A DNA stretch of 13,616 nt from Tangfeifania sp. (GCA_018400515.1 JAGYMR010000050.1:1-13616); one strand, 5' to 3'; shown: positions 5,918 to 13,593, numbered from the stretch's first letter. Numbers and translations are program-made. The notes: generated from the sequence alone by a model not told the origin.

Positions 5918-7480
5918 TTATTTTGCGTAACTTACCACGCGCGTTTCGCGGATAACTGTTATTTTAATCTGTCCGGGATAGGTCATCTCATCCTGGATCC
6001 GCTTGGAGATATCGTAAGAAAGTTGTTCTGCCTCCTGGTCACTCATCTTTTCGGAGCCCACTATGACGCGCAATTCACGTCCGGCCTGTATCGCGTAGGT
6101 TTTGGTGACGCCGGGATAGGAAAGTGCCAGGTCTTCGAGGTCTTTCAACCGTTTAATATAGGATTCGACCACTTCACGGCGGGCGCCCGGACGGGCTCCG
6201 GAGATCGCATCGCAAACCTGGACGATGGGTGCCAGCAATGTCTGCATTTCCATTTCATCATGGTGCGCCCCGATGGCATTGGCAATATCCGGTTTCTCCT
6301 TGTACTTTTCTGCCAGTTTCATCCCGAGAATGGCGTGTGGCAATTCCGGTTCGTCGTCCGGAACTTTTCCGATATCGTGCAACAGCCCTGCCCGTTTTGC
6401 TTTTTTGGGATTCAGTCCCAACTCGGATGCCATGATCGCGCTCAGATTAGCCACCTCGCGGGAGTGCTGCAACAGATTCTGCCCGTAAGAGGAGCGGTAT
6501 TTCATTTTCCCGATCAGGCGGACCAGTTCGGGATGCAACCCGTGAATACCCAGGTCGATGGTTGTTCGTTTACCGGTTTCGATGATCTCCTCCTCCACCT
6601 GTTTTTTCACTTTGCCGACCACCTCTTCGATCCTTGCCGGATGGATGCGTCCGTCGGTAACCAGCTGGTGAAGCGCCAGACGGGCAATTTCGCGCCGGAC
6701 CGGGTCAAACGCGGACAAAACAATGGCTTCGGGGGTGTCATCCACTACGATCTCAACGCCGGTAGCTGCTTCAAGTGCCCGGATATTCCGTCCTTCACGA
6801 CCAATAATACGCCCCTTAATCTCATCACTTTCAATGTGAAAAATGGTGACGGCATTCTCCACCGCCGTTTCGGTGGCCACCCGCTGGATCGATTTGATCA
6901 CGATCTTCTTGGCTTCCTTGTTGGCTGTCTGCTTGGCCTCCTCCATGATCTCGTTGACATAAGAAACAGCATCTGATTTGGCTTCCTCTCTCAACGACTC
7001 CACCAACTGCGCTTTCGCCTCCTCGGTAGACAAGCCGGAGATCTGTTCGAGTTTTTCCTGGTGCTGCCGGCGCAGTTTGTCCAGCTCCTCGCTCTTATAC
7101 TCTACCCGTTGCATCTGCATGTTCAGGTTCTCCCGAATCGCCTCCGTCTCTTTCCGGGTCACTTCAAACTCTTTTGTTTTCTTTTGCAACTCCTCCCGCC
7201 GCTGGTTGATCGTATTTTCACGCTGATTCAGCTTATTCTCCAACTGGGAGATCTTGGCCCCCTTCTCCTGAATAAACTTCTCATGTTCTGTTTTTAACTG
7301 AATAAATTTCTCCTTCGCCTGGAGAATTTTGTCCTTTTTCAGTACTTCGCCCTCCGCACGGGCATCTTCAATAATCCGTCTTTTTTTCGATTTCAGGGCG
7401 GTGTTCCACAGAAGGTAGGCCAATCCGCCTCCTCCGACAAACCCGGCCACAAATCCTATCAGTATGTGTATCCAATTCAT
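5918..7480 (-). CDS. rny: Ribonuclease Y (membrane-anchored endoribonuclease)
   Basis: The protein has 520 residues, the normal length for RNase Y, which starts mRNA decay by endonucleolytic cleavage at the inner face of the membrane. Residues 5-25 form the N-terminal membrane anchor with a glycine-rich [12 protein letters not shown] long charged coiled coil spans about 30-195. The KH RNA-binding domain carries [10 protein letters not shown] at 223-232. The metal-dependent HD domain has H339 (LLQHS), the HD pair H368-D369 in LLHDIGK, H406-H407 and D424, so the catalytic residues are present. The conserved C-terminal tail ([14 protein letters not shown]) is complete. It is the last gene of a minus-strand unit after the coiled-coil gene and zapA. 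The 103-nt gap to zapA holds a nested hairpin and no clear promoter. Termination is probably at the hairpin inside rarA. Confidence 0.97.
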   Translation of the reverse strand: MNWIHILIGFVAGFVGGGGLAYLLWNTALKSKKRRIIEDARAEGEVLKKDKILQAKEKFIQLKTEHEKFIQEKGAKISQLENKLNQRENTINQRREELQKKTKEFEVTRKETEAIRENLNMQMQRVEYKSEELDKLRRQHQEKLEQISGLSTEEAKAQLVESLREEAKSDAVSYVNEIMEEAKQTANKEAKKIVIKSIQRVATETAVENAVTIFHIESDEIKGRIIGREGRNIRALEAATGVEIVVDDTPEAIVLSAFDPVRREIARLALHQLVTDGRIHPARIEEVVGKVKKQVEEEIIETGKRTTIDLGIHGLHPELVRLIGKMKYRSSYGQNLLQHSREVANLSAIMASELGLNPKKAKRAGLLHDIGKVPDDEPELPHAILGMKLAEKYKEKPDIANAIGAHHDEMEMQTLLAPIVQVCDAISGARPGARREVVESYIKRLKDLEDLALSYPGVTKTYAIQAGRELRVIVGSEKMSDQEAEQLSYDISKRIQDEMTYPGQIKITVIRETRVVSYAK

Positions 7481-7507
7481 TACTTTTAGTTTTATTTATT
7501 AAATAAT

Positions 7508-7557
7508 AAACCCGTAAAAAACCACTTTGTTTTTATAAAGTAGCCGATTACGGGTTT
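7508..7557 (-). other. Nested hairpin between zapA and rny
   Basis: AAACCCGTAA (7508-7517) and TTACGGGTTT (7548-7557) form a perfect 10-bp outer stem. Inside it, ACTTTGT (7524-7530) and ATAAAGT (7535-7541) pair around TTTT with one imperfect pair. On the minus strand only weak T-rich sequence (TTTATTATTT) follows the outer stem. It could be a partial terminator or attenuator after zapA, an RNA-processing site, or a structured leader of rny. Confidence 0.5.
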
Positions 7558-7583
7558 TCTGATAAATTTCAATGTAAAAATCC

Positions 7584-7886
7584 CTATTCCCTGCTCTTCG
7601 CTTTCAGGAAGTCTGAAATATCATCATTTAAGTCTTTCAGCTCATCCAAAAAAAGAGGCTTGTCATCCTTTTGCACCAATTCAGCCTGGTTCAGGGCAAT
7701 TTGAAATGCTGCCATTGCCAGTATGTCCTGTGCATCTTTGTCACGAAACAACGCCTTATATTTCTGGACGGTTTCGTTTAATGTTTTTGCAGCCAGACGA
7801 TACCTCTCCTCTTCTTTTCGATCGATACTCAGGGGGTAAACCCTGCCTTCGATCCGGATATTTATTCTGAGTTGATCTTTATCCAC
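7584..7886 (-). CDS. zapA: Cell division protein ZapA
   Basis: The protein has 100 residues, the usual length for ZapA. The N-terminal half fits the family pattern: an INIRIEGRVYPLSID beta region (8-22), then an EEERYRLAAKTLNETVQKYK helix. The C-terminal half is a coiled coil (ILAMAAFQIALNQAELVQ and on) that dimerises and tetramerises. ZapA binds and cross-links FtsZ filaments at midcell. The gene begins 6 bases after the stop of the upstream coiled-coil gene, so the two are almost surely one operon, with rny further downstream. Confidence 0.9.
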   Translation of the reverse strand: MDKDQLRINIRIEGRVYPLSIDRKEEERYRLAAKTLNETVQKYKALFRDKDAQDILAMAAFQIALNQAELVQKDDKPLFLDELKDLNDDISDFLKAKSRE

Positions 7887-7892
7887 TTCTCA

Positions 7893-8186
7893 TTACCGGT
7901 TAAGTAATGCGATACATTTATCAATTTCCCGTACTATTTTATTTATTCTTCTCTTTGCCTCGCGATTCTCGTCCTTTCCCGAGAGCATGCGGTTGGCCGT
8001 TTCGAGATTTTTTATCTCCCTGCTGAGCGAAACCTTTTCCTCCTTAAGCCGGGCGATTTCATTTTCCCGGGCGGCCAGTTCCGCTTCAAGCCGCTCAGCC
8101 TCTGTTTCCAGAGCCTGAAACTCCTGAAAAAGTTGCTCCGTATTCACTTTCAACGCTTTCAGAAGTATACGTTCTTCTTCAGTCAT
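7893..8186 (-). CDS. Short coiled-coil protein upstream of zapA (ZapB-like by context)
   Basis: This is a 97-residue, highly charged and almost fully alpha-helical protein. A heptad-rich coiled coil runs from about residue 12 to 70 (FQALETEAERLEAELAAREN and onward), followed by a conserved-looking basic-acidic tail ending in IVREIDKCIALLNR. No enzyme motif, signal peptide or membrane segment is present. Its 6-base distance to zapA and shared orientation suggest a partner in Z-ring organisation; size and coiled-coil character recall ZapB, but I see no sequence proof of homology. Such a gene directly before zapA is a familiar arrangement in Bacteroidota as far as I recall. It is the first gene of the unit with a clear promoter candidate just upstream. 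Confidence 0.8.
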   Translation of the reverse strand: MTEEERILLKALKVNTEQLFQEFQALETEAERLEAELAARENEIARLKEEKVSLSREIKNLETANRMLSGKDENREAKRRINKIVREIDKCIALLNR

Positions 8187-8206
8187 TTTGGCTGCAATTC
8201 GATTTA

Positions 8207-8214
8207 CAAAGTTA
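8207..8214 (-). promoter_or_regulatory. Candidate -7 element of the coiled-coil/zapA/rny unit
   Basis: On the minus strand this reads TAACTTTG, an exact TAnnTTTG match. TTT lies 19 bp further upstream where TTG is expected. The predicted start near 8200 gives a leader of about 14 nt before the ATG at 8186. Confidence 0.55.
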
Positions 8215-8309
8215 ATATTTTTACCCTATTGTAAAAACGTTTGGATAACAATGCAACGAAGATGATAAAAATATTCGGCAAATATCCCGGACAGTACGCA
8301 CGGAAATTT

Positions 8310-8317
8310 TAAATTTG
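8310..8317 (+). promoter_or_regulatory. Candidate -7 element of the M23-anmK unit
   Basis: TAAATTTG matches TAnnTTTG exactly, but the -33 position has no TTG. Use of this box would give a leader of about 175 nt that contains several inverted repeats. Confidence 0.4.
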
Positions 8318-8500
8318 TCTTTCCCGGGTAGGGGTTTTCCGGATTCATGGCATTCAGGAACGGGACACCCGGGGCTGGGGACAAGAGTCTCCGGGAAACA
8401 GCAAACCGGGTTAAGTGAATACCAGACGCCTGTCACGCCCGGAGACATATTTAATCCCTGCGTACCAGGGATTTTCCGGTGTCACTATAAACAGAATTGA
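8318..8500 (+). promoter_or_regulatory. Hairpin-rich 5' leader of the M23 peptidase gene
   Basis: Four inverted repeats follow one another: CCCGGGT/ACCCGGG (8323-8329 and 8367-8373), GGGGAC/GTCTCC with AAGA loop (8377-8392, extendable by GCTG/CAGC at 8374-8377 and 8399-8402), CCGGG/CCCGG (8406-8410 and 8438-8442), and AATCCCTG/CAGGGATT with a 5-nt loop (8453-8473). The last is an 8-bp perfect stem followed by a short T run, 27 nt before the start codon. The leader is more GC-rich than the other spacers here. I do not recognise a known riboswitch class. The rest of the spacer (8187-8317) holds the two divergent promoters. Confidence 0.45.
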
Positions 8501-10237
8501 ATGAAGCAGTTGGCAACCATCGTTGGGATACTTTTTTCCTTCTTTGCGGCGGGACAGCAAAAGCCGCTGCCGGAACCGTCCGGGGGACAAAGGAGTCCCT
8601 ATTCGGAACCGGTAAAAATCCCTATGCTGATGAGCGGCAGTTTTGCTGAATTAAGGTCCAACCACTTTCATTCGGGGATCGATATAAAAACGCAGGGAAC
8701 AACCGGAATTCCTGTTTATGCCGTGGCGGGGGGGACGGTGGCACGCATTGTGGTTTCGCCCTCCGGCTTTGGAAAAGCCCTCTATATTAATCATCCGAAC
8801 GGCACCACTTCGGTGTACGGGCATTTGAAAAATTTCAGGAATGACATAGAGCAATACGTCAAAAACATTCAGTACGCCCGCAAATCCTTTCGTATCGACG
8901 TGCAGGTACCTGAAACAACTTTCCCGGTAAAACAGGGAGATTTTATTGCCAGCAGTGGTAACCGCGGTAGTTCAGGTGGCCCCCACCTTCATTTTGAGAT
9001 CCGCGACACCCGGTCCCAGGATCCGCTCAATCCCCTGAAATACGATTTTCCCGTAAAAGACCGCACGCCGCCCAAAATTTTTTCCCTGATGGTGGTTCCC
9101 CTGGACGAGCATTCGCATGTGGATTTTAGCAATCAAAAAAAGAGCTACCCGGTTGTCTTTTACGAAGGGGAGTACCACCTACGGAGCAATCCCGTAATCC
9201 CGGTTTTTGGCACCTTGGGCCTGGCTATCCGGGCCAACGACTATTTCGATGAATCCTACAACCGGTGCGGGATCTACTCCCTGCAGATGAAATTTGACGG
9301 CGAACCCCGAATCTCCTGGAAAATGGACCGTTTCTCCTTTTCCGAGTCCCGGTTCATTAATAGTCATATTGATTACGCAACGTTCATTGAAACGGGCAAA
9401 AGGTACCAAAAAACATGGGTCGATCCGGGCAACCGCCTGCGCATCTACGACTATGTGCGCGAAAATGGCCATCTGGAAGTTTACGACGGGAATATCCATA
9501 TTGTCCGCTTCGAGTTGAAAGACACCCATGGCAATACCTCCGTGCTTCAGTTTAAAATCCGGAGCAAGCCGGCCTATATTCCCCCCTCCTCCTCTGAATT
9601 TATCCGTATTTTGAAGCACGGCCGGGAAAATCAGTTTCGCTCCGGCGGCCTGAAAATTGATTTTCCCCCGGACGCTTTTTACGCCGATATCCCTTTTACC
9701 TATAAAAGACTTCCCTCTCTGAAGGAGTTGCGGTCCCCCATCCATGTCATTCACCAAACAACGGTTCCTCTGCATGAAAGGGCGGTTTTGTCGATAAAAT
9801 CCGACTCCCTCGAAGCGAAATACCGGTCGAAAGCCCTGCTGGTAAGTATTGACACGCTTACCGAACGGTTATCGCCGGCAGGGGGCACTTTCCGGAACGG
9901 CTGGGTCACCGGCAGGATCCGCCAATTCGGGAATTATGCCGTGGCCATTGACACCGTCCCCCCTGAGATCTCCCCGCTGAGCATCAAAAACCGGGCAGCC
10001 CTGACCGAATCGCGCCGCATCCGGTTCCGGATTAAAGATAAGCTGTCGGGGATCGCTGAGATTGAAGGACAGCTCGACGGGAAATGGGCACTTTTTGAAT
10101 ATGACGCCAAAAACCATCTGATAACCCACTATTTTGATCCGCAACGGTTTGAGTTGAAAAAACGGCACCGCTTCAAATTAACTGTAACAGATCATTGTGA
10201 AAACAAAGCAACGTATGAAGCCTCCTTCTGGAAATAA
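8501..10237 (+). CDS. Secreted M23-family (LytM-type) peptidoglycan endopeptidase
   Basis: The protein has 578 residues. A short signal peptide (1 to about 18, hydrophobic core ATIVGILFSFFAAG) directs it to the periplasm or cell surface. The M23 domain spans about 38-185: zinc ligands H57 and D61 in HSGID, H108 in YGHL and H162-L-H164 in PHLHFE are all present, so it should be active. M23 enzymes cut peptide cross-links in peptidoglycan. The domain carries an insertion at about 110-145 between YGHL and the GxxxxxSGNRG strand. Residues 186-578 are a long beta-rich tail beginning DRTPPKI. It includes an Ig-like segment from about 484 (DTVPPEISP, then KDKLSGIAEIEGQLDGKW), a layout common in Bacteroidota M23 proteins. 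Its last 23 bases overlap the start of anmK, implying an operon with coupled translation. The leader upstream is long and hairpin-rich. Confidence 0.95.
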   Translation: MKQLATIVGILFSFFAAGQQKPLPEPSGGQRSPYSEPVKIPMLMSGSFAELRSNHFHSGIDIKTQGTTGIPVYAVAGGTVARIVVSPSGFGKALYINHPNGTTSVYGHLKNFRNDIEQYVKNIQYARKSFRIDVQVPETTFPVKQGDFIASSGNRGSSGGPHLHFEIRDTRSQDPLNPLKYDFPVKDRTPPKIFSLMVVPLDEHSHVDFSNQKKSYPVVFYEGEYHLRSNPVIPVFGTLGLAIRANDYFDESYNRCGIYSLQMKFDGEPRISWKMDRFSFSESRFINSHIDYATFIETGKRYQKTWVDPGNRLRIYDYVRENGHLEVYDGNIHIVRFELKDTHGNTSVLQFKIRSKPAYIPPSSSEFIRILKHGRENQFRSGGLKIDFPPDAFYADIPFTYKRLPSLKELRSPIHVIHQTTVPLHERAVLSIKSDSLEAKYRSKALLVSIDTLTERLSPAGGTFRNGWVTGRIRQFGNYAVAIDTVPPEISPLSIKNRAALTESRRIRFRIKDKLSGIAEIEGQLDGKWALFEYDAKNHLITHYFDPQRFELKKRHRFKLTVTDHCENKATYEASFWK

Positions 10238-11282
10238 AACACTGGTCATTGGCGTGATGTCGGGCACCTCCCTCGACGGGATCGACCTGGCGGCTGTTGA
10301 ATTCCGGCAGGAAAACGGCCGGTGGAATTTTTCGGTTATTTCGGCCCAAACCGTGGCTTACAGTGATGCCTGGCAGGAAAAGCTCCAAAAAGCCCCTACC
10401 CTGTCCGGGGAAGCCCTGAACGAACTGCATGCGGAATATGGACGGTTCACCGGAAAAGCTGTCAGCCGGTTTATAAAGTCCGCCCGGGTATCGCCCGCAT
10501 TGATCGCATCCCACGGGCATACCATTTTTCATCAGCCCGACAAAGGATTTTCTTTCCAGGCAGGAAGCGGCGCTGCCATTGCTGCCGAAACGGGTTTACC
10601 CACCGTGGCTGATTTCCGCTCGGGCGACGTAGCCCTCGGGGGACAGGGAGCTCCCCTGGTTCCGGTTGGAGACCGGCTGTTATTCTCCGCCTATGATTAT
10701 TGTCTGAACCTGGGAGGATTTGCCAATATCTCCTATGAAAAGAACGGTCAACGCGTTGCTTACGATATCTGCCCCGCCAACTTCATTCTGAACCACCTGG
10801 CCCGGAAAATGCAGCTCCCTTATGACAAAAACGGGGATATTGGACGGTGCGGAAAAACGGATCCCCGGCTGCTGGAACAGCTGAATCAACTGGACTACTA
10901 TCAAAAAGCCCCGCCCAAATCCCTGGGGCGTGAATGGATGGAATTCGCATTTCTGCCCCTGATCGAAAATGCCGACCTCTCCAACAAAGACAAGCTGCGC
11001 ACCGTTTATGAACACATGGCCATCCAAATGGCAAAAGCCTGTCCCGGCCCGGAAAAAATGCTGGTCACCGGCGGAGGCGCTTTTAACACGTTCCTGATGG
11101 AGCGGATAAAAAAATACAGTCCGGCCACCATTGCAGTTCCGGATAAAAAGATCATCGATTACAAGGAAGCCCTGATCTTTGCCTTTCTCGGATTATTGCG
11201 CTACCGGGGCCAGGTCAACTGCTATGCCTCCGTTAGCGGTGCATCCCGCGACAGCAGTACCGGCGCGGTGTTTTTGCCTTAA
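10215..11282 (+). CDS. anmK: Anhydro-N-acetylmuramic acid kinase
   Basis: AnmK phosphorylates and opens 1,6-anhydro-MurNAc from cell-wall turnover to give MurNAc-6-phosphate, a cytoplasmic step of muropeptide recycling. From ATG 10215 the protein has 355 residues, within the family range. VIGVMSGTSLDGID (11-24) is the phosphate-1 loop, DFRSGDVALGGQGAPLVP (133-150) the central signature, NLGGFANIS (165-173) phosphate 2, and VTGGGAFN (284-291) the adenosine site. D184 in DICPAN sits at the place of the catalytic Asp in DTGPGN of better-known members. The ending DSSTGAVFLP is complete. An in-frame GTG at 10197 would add six residues; I prefer the ATG because family members start a few residues before the MSGTS loop. 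It overlaps the M23 gene by 23 bases. Confidence 0.95.
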   Translation: MKPPSGNKTLVIGVMSGTSLDGIDLAAVEFRQENGRWNFSVISAQTVAYSDAWQEKLQKAPTLSGEALNELHAEYGRFTGKAVSRFIKSARVSPALIASHGHTIFHQPDKGFSFQAGSGAAIAAETGLPTVADFRSGDVALGGQGAPLVPVGDRLLFSAYDYCLNLGGFANISYEKNGQRVAYDICPANFILNHLARKMQLPYDKNGDIGRCGKTDPRLLEQLNQLDYYQKAPPKSLGREWMEFAFLPLIENADLSNKDKLRTVYEHMAIQMAKACPGPEKMLVTGGGAFNTFLMERIKKYSPATIAVPDKKIIDYKEALIFAFLGLLRYRGQVNCYASVSGASRDSSTGAVFLP

Positions 11283-11297
11283 TCCCTGTTTCTGCGA

Positions 11298-11320
11298 GGG
11301 TTTATAAAAACCCCCCGGGG
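11298..11320 (+). terminator. Possible terminator after anmK
   Basis: GGGTTT and AAACCC pair around ATAA (11298-11313), 16 nt after the anmK stop codon. A CCCCGGGG palindrome follows at 11313-11320. There is no T tract after either, so termination would be weak or factor-assisted. Confidence 0.35.
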
Positions 11321-11356
11321 CAGGACAAAAGTCATCGGTGAATATTGGAATTTAAC

Positions 11357-11364
11357 TATATTTG
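11357..11364 (+). promoter_or_regulatory. Candidate -7 element of the C69 dipeptidase gene
   Basis: TATATTTG matches TAnnTTTG exactly. TCG lies 19 bp upstream where TTG is expected. The start would be near 11370, giving a leader of about 25 nt. Confidence 0.55.
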
Positions 11365-11393
11365 CCCCCTTTGATACATTAAAAACGACACGT

Positions 11394-13085
11394 ATGATAC
11401 AGACAAGATTCATGACCGGAGTGCTTGCCATTGCATTTCTGTTTTCCAGCATTCAACTTTCCAATGCCTGTACCAACTTCCTTGTTACGAAGGGGGCGTC
11501 CACGGATGGCTCGACAATGATCACCTATGCTGCCGATTCGCATACACTATACGGCGAATTGTATTACCAGCCGGCACAGGACCATCCGGAAGGCGCCATG
11601 CGCGATATTTACGAGTGGGATACCGGGAAATACCTGGGCAAGATCCCGCAGCCACGCCACACTTACAGTGTTGTGGGGAACATGAACGAATTTCAGGTGG
11701 CCATTGGGGAAACCACTTTTGGCGGACGCGAGGAGCTTGCCAGCCAGAGCGGTGCCATCATGGACTACGGCAGCCTGATCTATGTCACCCTGCAGCGTGC
11801 AAAAACCGCCCGCGAGGCGATAGAGATCATGACAACCCTGGTGGAAGAACACGGGTATTACAGCTCAGGCGAATCCTTTTCCATTGCCGATCCGGAGGAG
11901 GTCTGGATCCTTGAAATGATCGGGAAAGGCGAAGGCGAAAAGGGAGCTGTCTGGGTGGCGTTGAAAGTGCCTGACGGATACATCAGCGGGCATGCCAACC
12001 AGGCCCGCATCACCACCTTTCCCAAGGACGACCCTGAAAACTGCCGCTATTCGGAGGACGTGATCTCCTTTGCGCGTGAAAAAGGATGGTACAGCGGAAC
12101 CGATGAGGATTTCAGTTTTTCCGATGTCTATGCACCGGTTGATTTCGGCGGGGCACGCTTCTGTGAAGCCCGTGTATGGGCCGGTTTTAACAAAGTGACC
12201 GGTGGCATGGAAAAATATACCGGCTATATCAAGGGAGATATCGAACACGGGGGATCGAACAACTTTGCCACCAACCGGATGCCGCTCTGGATCAAGCCGG
12301 ATGAGAAGCTCTCCGTGCAGGATGTGATGGGCATGATGCGGGACCATTTCGAGGGAACCGTGCTGGATATGACCAAAGACATCGGTGCCGGTCCTTTTGA
12401 CCTGCCCTACCGCTGGAGGGGGCTGACCTGGGAAGTGGATTCAGTGGAATACTGCAACGAACGGGCCATTTCCACCCAGCAAACCGGTTTCTCCTTTGTT
12501 ACGCAAAGCCGCAGCTGGCTGCCCGGTCCGATCGGGGGGATCCTTTGGTTTGGGGTGGACGATACCTACAGCACCTGCTACGCACCGATGTATTGCGGAA
12601 TTACCGAAATTCCGGAATGCTTTGCCGTGGGCAACGGAGACCTGCTGACTTACAGCGAAACCTCCGCATTCTGGACCTTCAACCGGGTGTCCAACTTTGC
12701 CTACCTGCGCTACAAAGATATCATCAAGGATGTTCAAAAGGTGCAAAAAGCGCTGGAAGACAAGTTTACCGCTTATGTGCCGGTGATCGACAAGGCGGCT
12801 GAAGCCCTTTACAATGGAGGGGAAAAAGAGAAAGCACGTGATTTTCTTACCCAATACTCGGTGAACGAAGCCAATAACATGACCGCCCGCTGGAAAGAGC
12901 TGGGAGAATACCTCCTGATCAAATACATCGACGGCAACGTAAAAAAGGAAAAAAACGGAGCGTTTGAACGCACCGAAACCGGGATGCCCAGGTACCCGCA
13001 CTTCTATGGATATCCCGATTGGTGGTACGAAGTCATTGTGGAAAAAACGGGCGACCATTTTAAGGTTAAGGGAGCATCCCATTAG
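11394..13085 (+). CDS. Secreted C69-family dipeptidase (Ntn hydrolase)
   Basis: The protein has 563 residues and belongs to peptidase family C69 (PepD-like), which cleaves dipeptides using an N-terminal cysteine exposed by processing. Residues 1-25 form a signal peptide (basic start, then VLAIAFLFSS, ending LSNA), and the next residue is Cys26 in CTNFLVTKGASTDGSTMI, the family's N-terminal nucleophile motif. Signal cleavage would therefore also create the active site. Further family features include VGNMNEFQVAIGETTFGGRE and IMTTLVEEHGYYSSGESFSIADPEEVWILE. The -3 residue is Ser, not Leu, so this is a poor lipobox and lipoprotein processing is unlikely. It has its own candidate promoter downstream of anmK. 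A link to use of peptides released from peptidoglycan is inference from location only. Confidence 0.93.
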   Translation: MIQTRFMTGVLAIAFLFSSIQLSNACTNFLVTKGASTDGSTMITYAADSHTLYGELYYQPAQDHPEGAMRDIYEWDTGKYLGKIPQPRHTYSVVGNMNEFQVAIGETTFGGREELASQSGAIMDYGSLIYVTLQRAKTAREAIEIMTTLVEEHGYYSSGESFSIADPEEVWILEMIGKGEGEKGAVWVALKVPDGYISGHANQARITTFPKDDPENCRYSEDVISFAREKGWYSGTDEDFSFSDVYAPVDFGGARFCEARVWAGFNKVTGGMEKYTGYIKGDIEHGGSNNFATNRMPLWIKPDEKLSVQDVMGMMRDHFEGTVLDMTKDIGAGPFDLPYRWRGLTWEVDSVEYCNERAISTQQTGFSFVTQSRSWLPGPIGGILWFGVDDTYSTCYAPMYCGITEIPECFAVGNGDLLTYSETSAFWTFNRVSNFAYLRYKDIIKDVQKVQKALEDKFTAYVPVIDKAAEALYNGGEKEKARDFLTQYSVNEANNMTARWKELGEYLLIKYIDGNVKKEKNGAFERTETGMPRYPHFYGYPDWWYEVIVEKTGDHFKVKGASH

Positions 13086-13116
13086 CCTTTCCCTGTAAAG
13101 GGTGAAAATCAGTCCG

Positions 13117-13135
13117 GGGAAATAACAAATTTCCC
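13117..13135 (+). terminator. Hairpin after the C69 dipeptidase gene
   Basis: GGGAAAT and ATTTCCC form a perfect 7-bp stem with an AACAA loop, 32 nt past the stop codon. No T tract follows. It separates the dipeptidase gene from the rplS promoter, which begins 10 bases later. Confidence 0.4.
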
Positions 13136-13144
13136 GTTACCTGA

Positions 13145-13174
13145 TTGGCCTTGTAAAAAAAAATATTATTTTTG
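13145..13174 (+). promoter_or_regulatory. rplS promoter
   Basis: TTG at 13145-13147, a 19-bp spacer and TATTTTTG at 13167-13174 give the best match in the window to the Bacteroidota -33/-7 promoter. CACC follows directly. Transcription should start near 13180, leaving a leader of about 64 nt before the rplS ATG. Confidence 0.75.
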
Positions 13175-13194
13175 CACCGCTTTTAAGCAATCTC

Positions 13195-13215
13195 TTATCC
13201 TGAACAACCGGATAA
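13195..13215 (+). promoter_or_regulatory. Inverted repeat in the rplS leader
   Basis: TTATCC and GGATAA pair as a 6-bp stem with a 9-nt loop inside the predicted 5' leader of rplS. Leader RNAs that bind their own product are known for several ribosomal protein genes, including L19 in some phyla. Whether this short element is one is not decided by sequence alone. Confidence 0.35.
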
Positions 13216-13243
13216 CATTGCCAACATTAAAAATTTTTCAGAA

Positions 13244-13591
13244 ATGGATTTAATTAACGTAGTTGAAAACGAATTTACCGAAGGTAAGGAACATCCTGAA
13301 TTTTCAGCCGGAGATACCGTCACGGTAAGCTATAAGATCAGGGAGGGAAACAAAGAGCGTATTCAGAACTTCCGGGGTGTGGTTCTTCAGATCCGCGGAC
13401 GTAAAGGCATTCGTACCTTTACGGTCAGGAAAATGTCCGGAAGCGTTGGTGTGGAACGGATATTCCCGCTCAATTCGCCCTTTATCGACCACATCCAGAT
13501 CAACAAAAGAGGAAAAGTCCGCCGGAAAAGGTTGTTTTACCTCCGGGGCAGGACCGGTAAAAAAGCCCGGATCAAAGAGAAAAAGATGTAA
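13244..13591 (+). CDS. rplS: 50S ribosomal protein L19
   Basis: The protein has 115 residues, the normal L19 length. The family core is clear: [20 protein letters not shown] (20-39), then [26 protein letters not shown], and [13 protein letters not shown] followed by the basic [21 protein letters not shown]19 sits at the 30S-50S interface of the ribosome and contributes to a bridge to the small subunit. Here the gene stands alone with its own strong promoter, not inside the rpsP-rimM-trmD-rplS operon seen in many bacteria; no trmD or rimM is present upstream in this window. Confidence 0.98.
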   Translation: MDLINVVENEFTEGKEHPEFSAGDTVTVSYKIREGNKERIQNFRGVVLQIRGRKGIRTFTVRKMSGSVGVERIFPLNSPFIDHIQINKRGKVRRKRLFYLRGRTGKKARIKEKKM

Positions 13592-13593
13592 CA

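Noticed and set aside
6023..6976. A 317-codon open frame on the plus strand inside rny
   Set aside because: It is antisense to the KH and HD domains of an intact RNase Y gene, has no recognisable domain, and is rich in Phe, Cys and His as expected of a shadow frame.
7481..7583. 6S RNA gene next to zapA, as in gammaproteobacteria
   Set aside because: The gap is only 103 nt and the structure is a simple nested hairpin without the large open bubble of 6S RNA.
8315..8500. A 61-codon frame starting at TTG and ending directly before the M23 start codon
   Set aside because: No ATG start, no family resemblance, Pro/Gly/Ser-rich composition explained by the GC-rich inverted repeats. The TGA-ATG junction alone is not evidence of coding.
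10197..10214. GTG start for anmK six codons upstream
   Set aside because: The downstream ATG gives the expected short distance to the MSGTS loop; the GTG start adds only KTKQR-type residues with no family support.
12441..13082. A 213-codon minus-strand frame opposite the C69 dipeptidase gene
   Set aside because: Antisense shadow of an intact, well-recognised gene.
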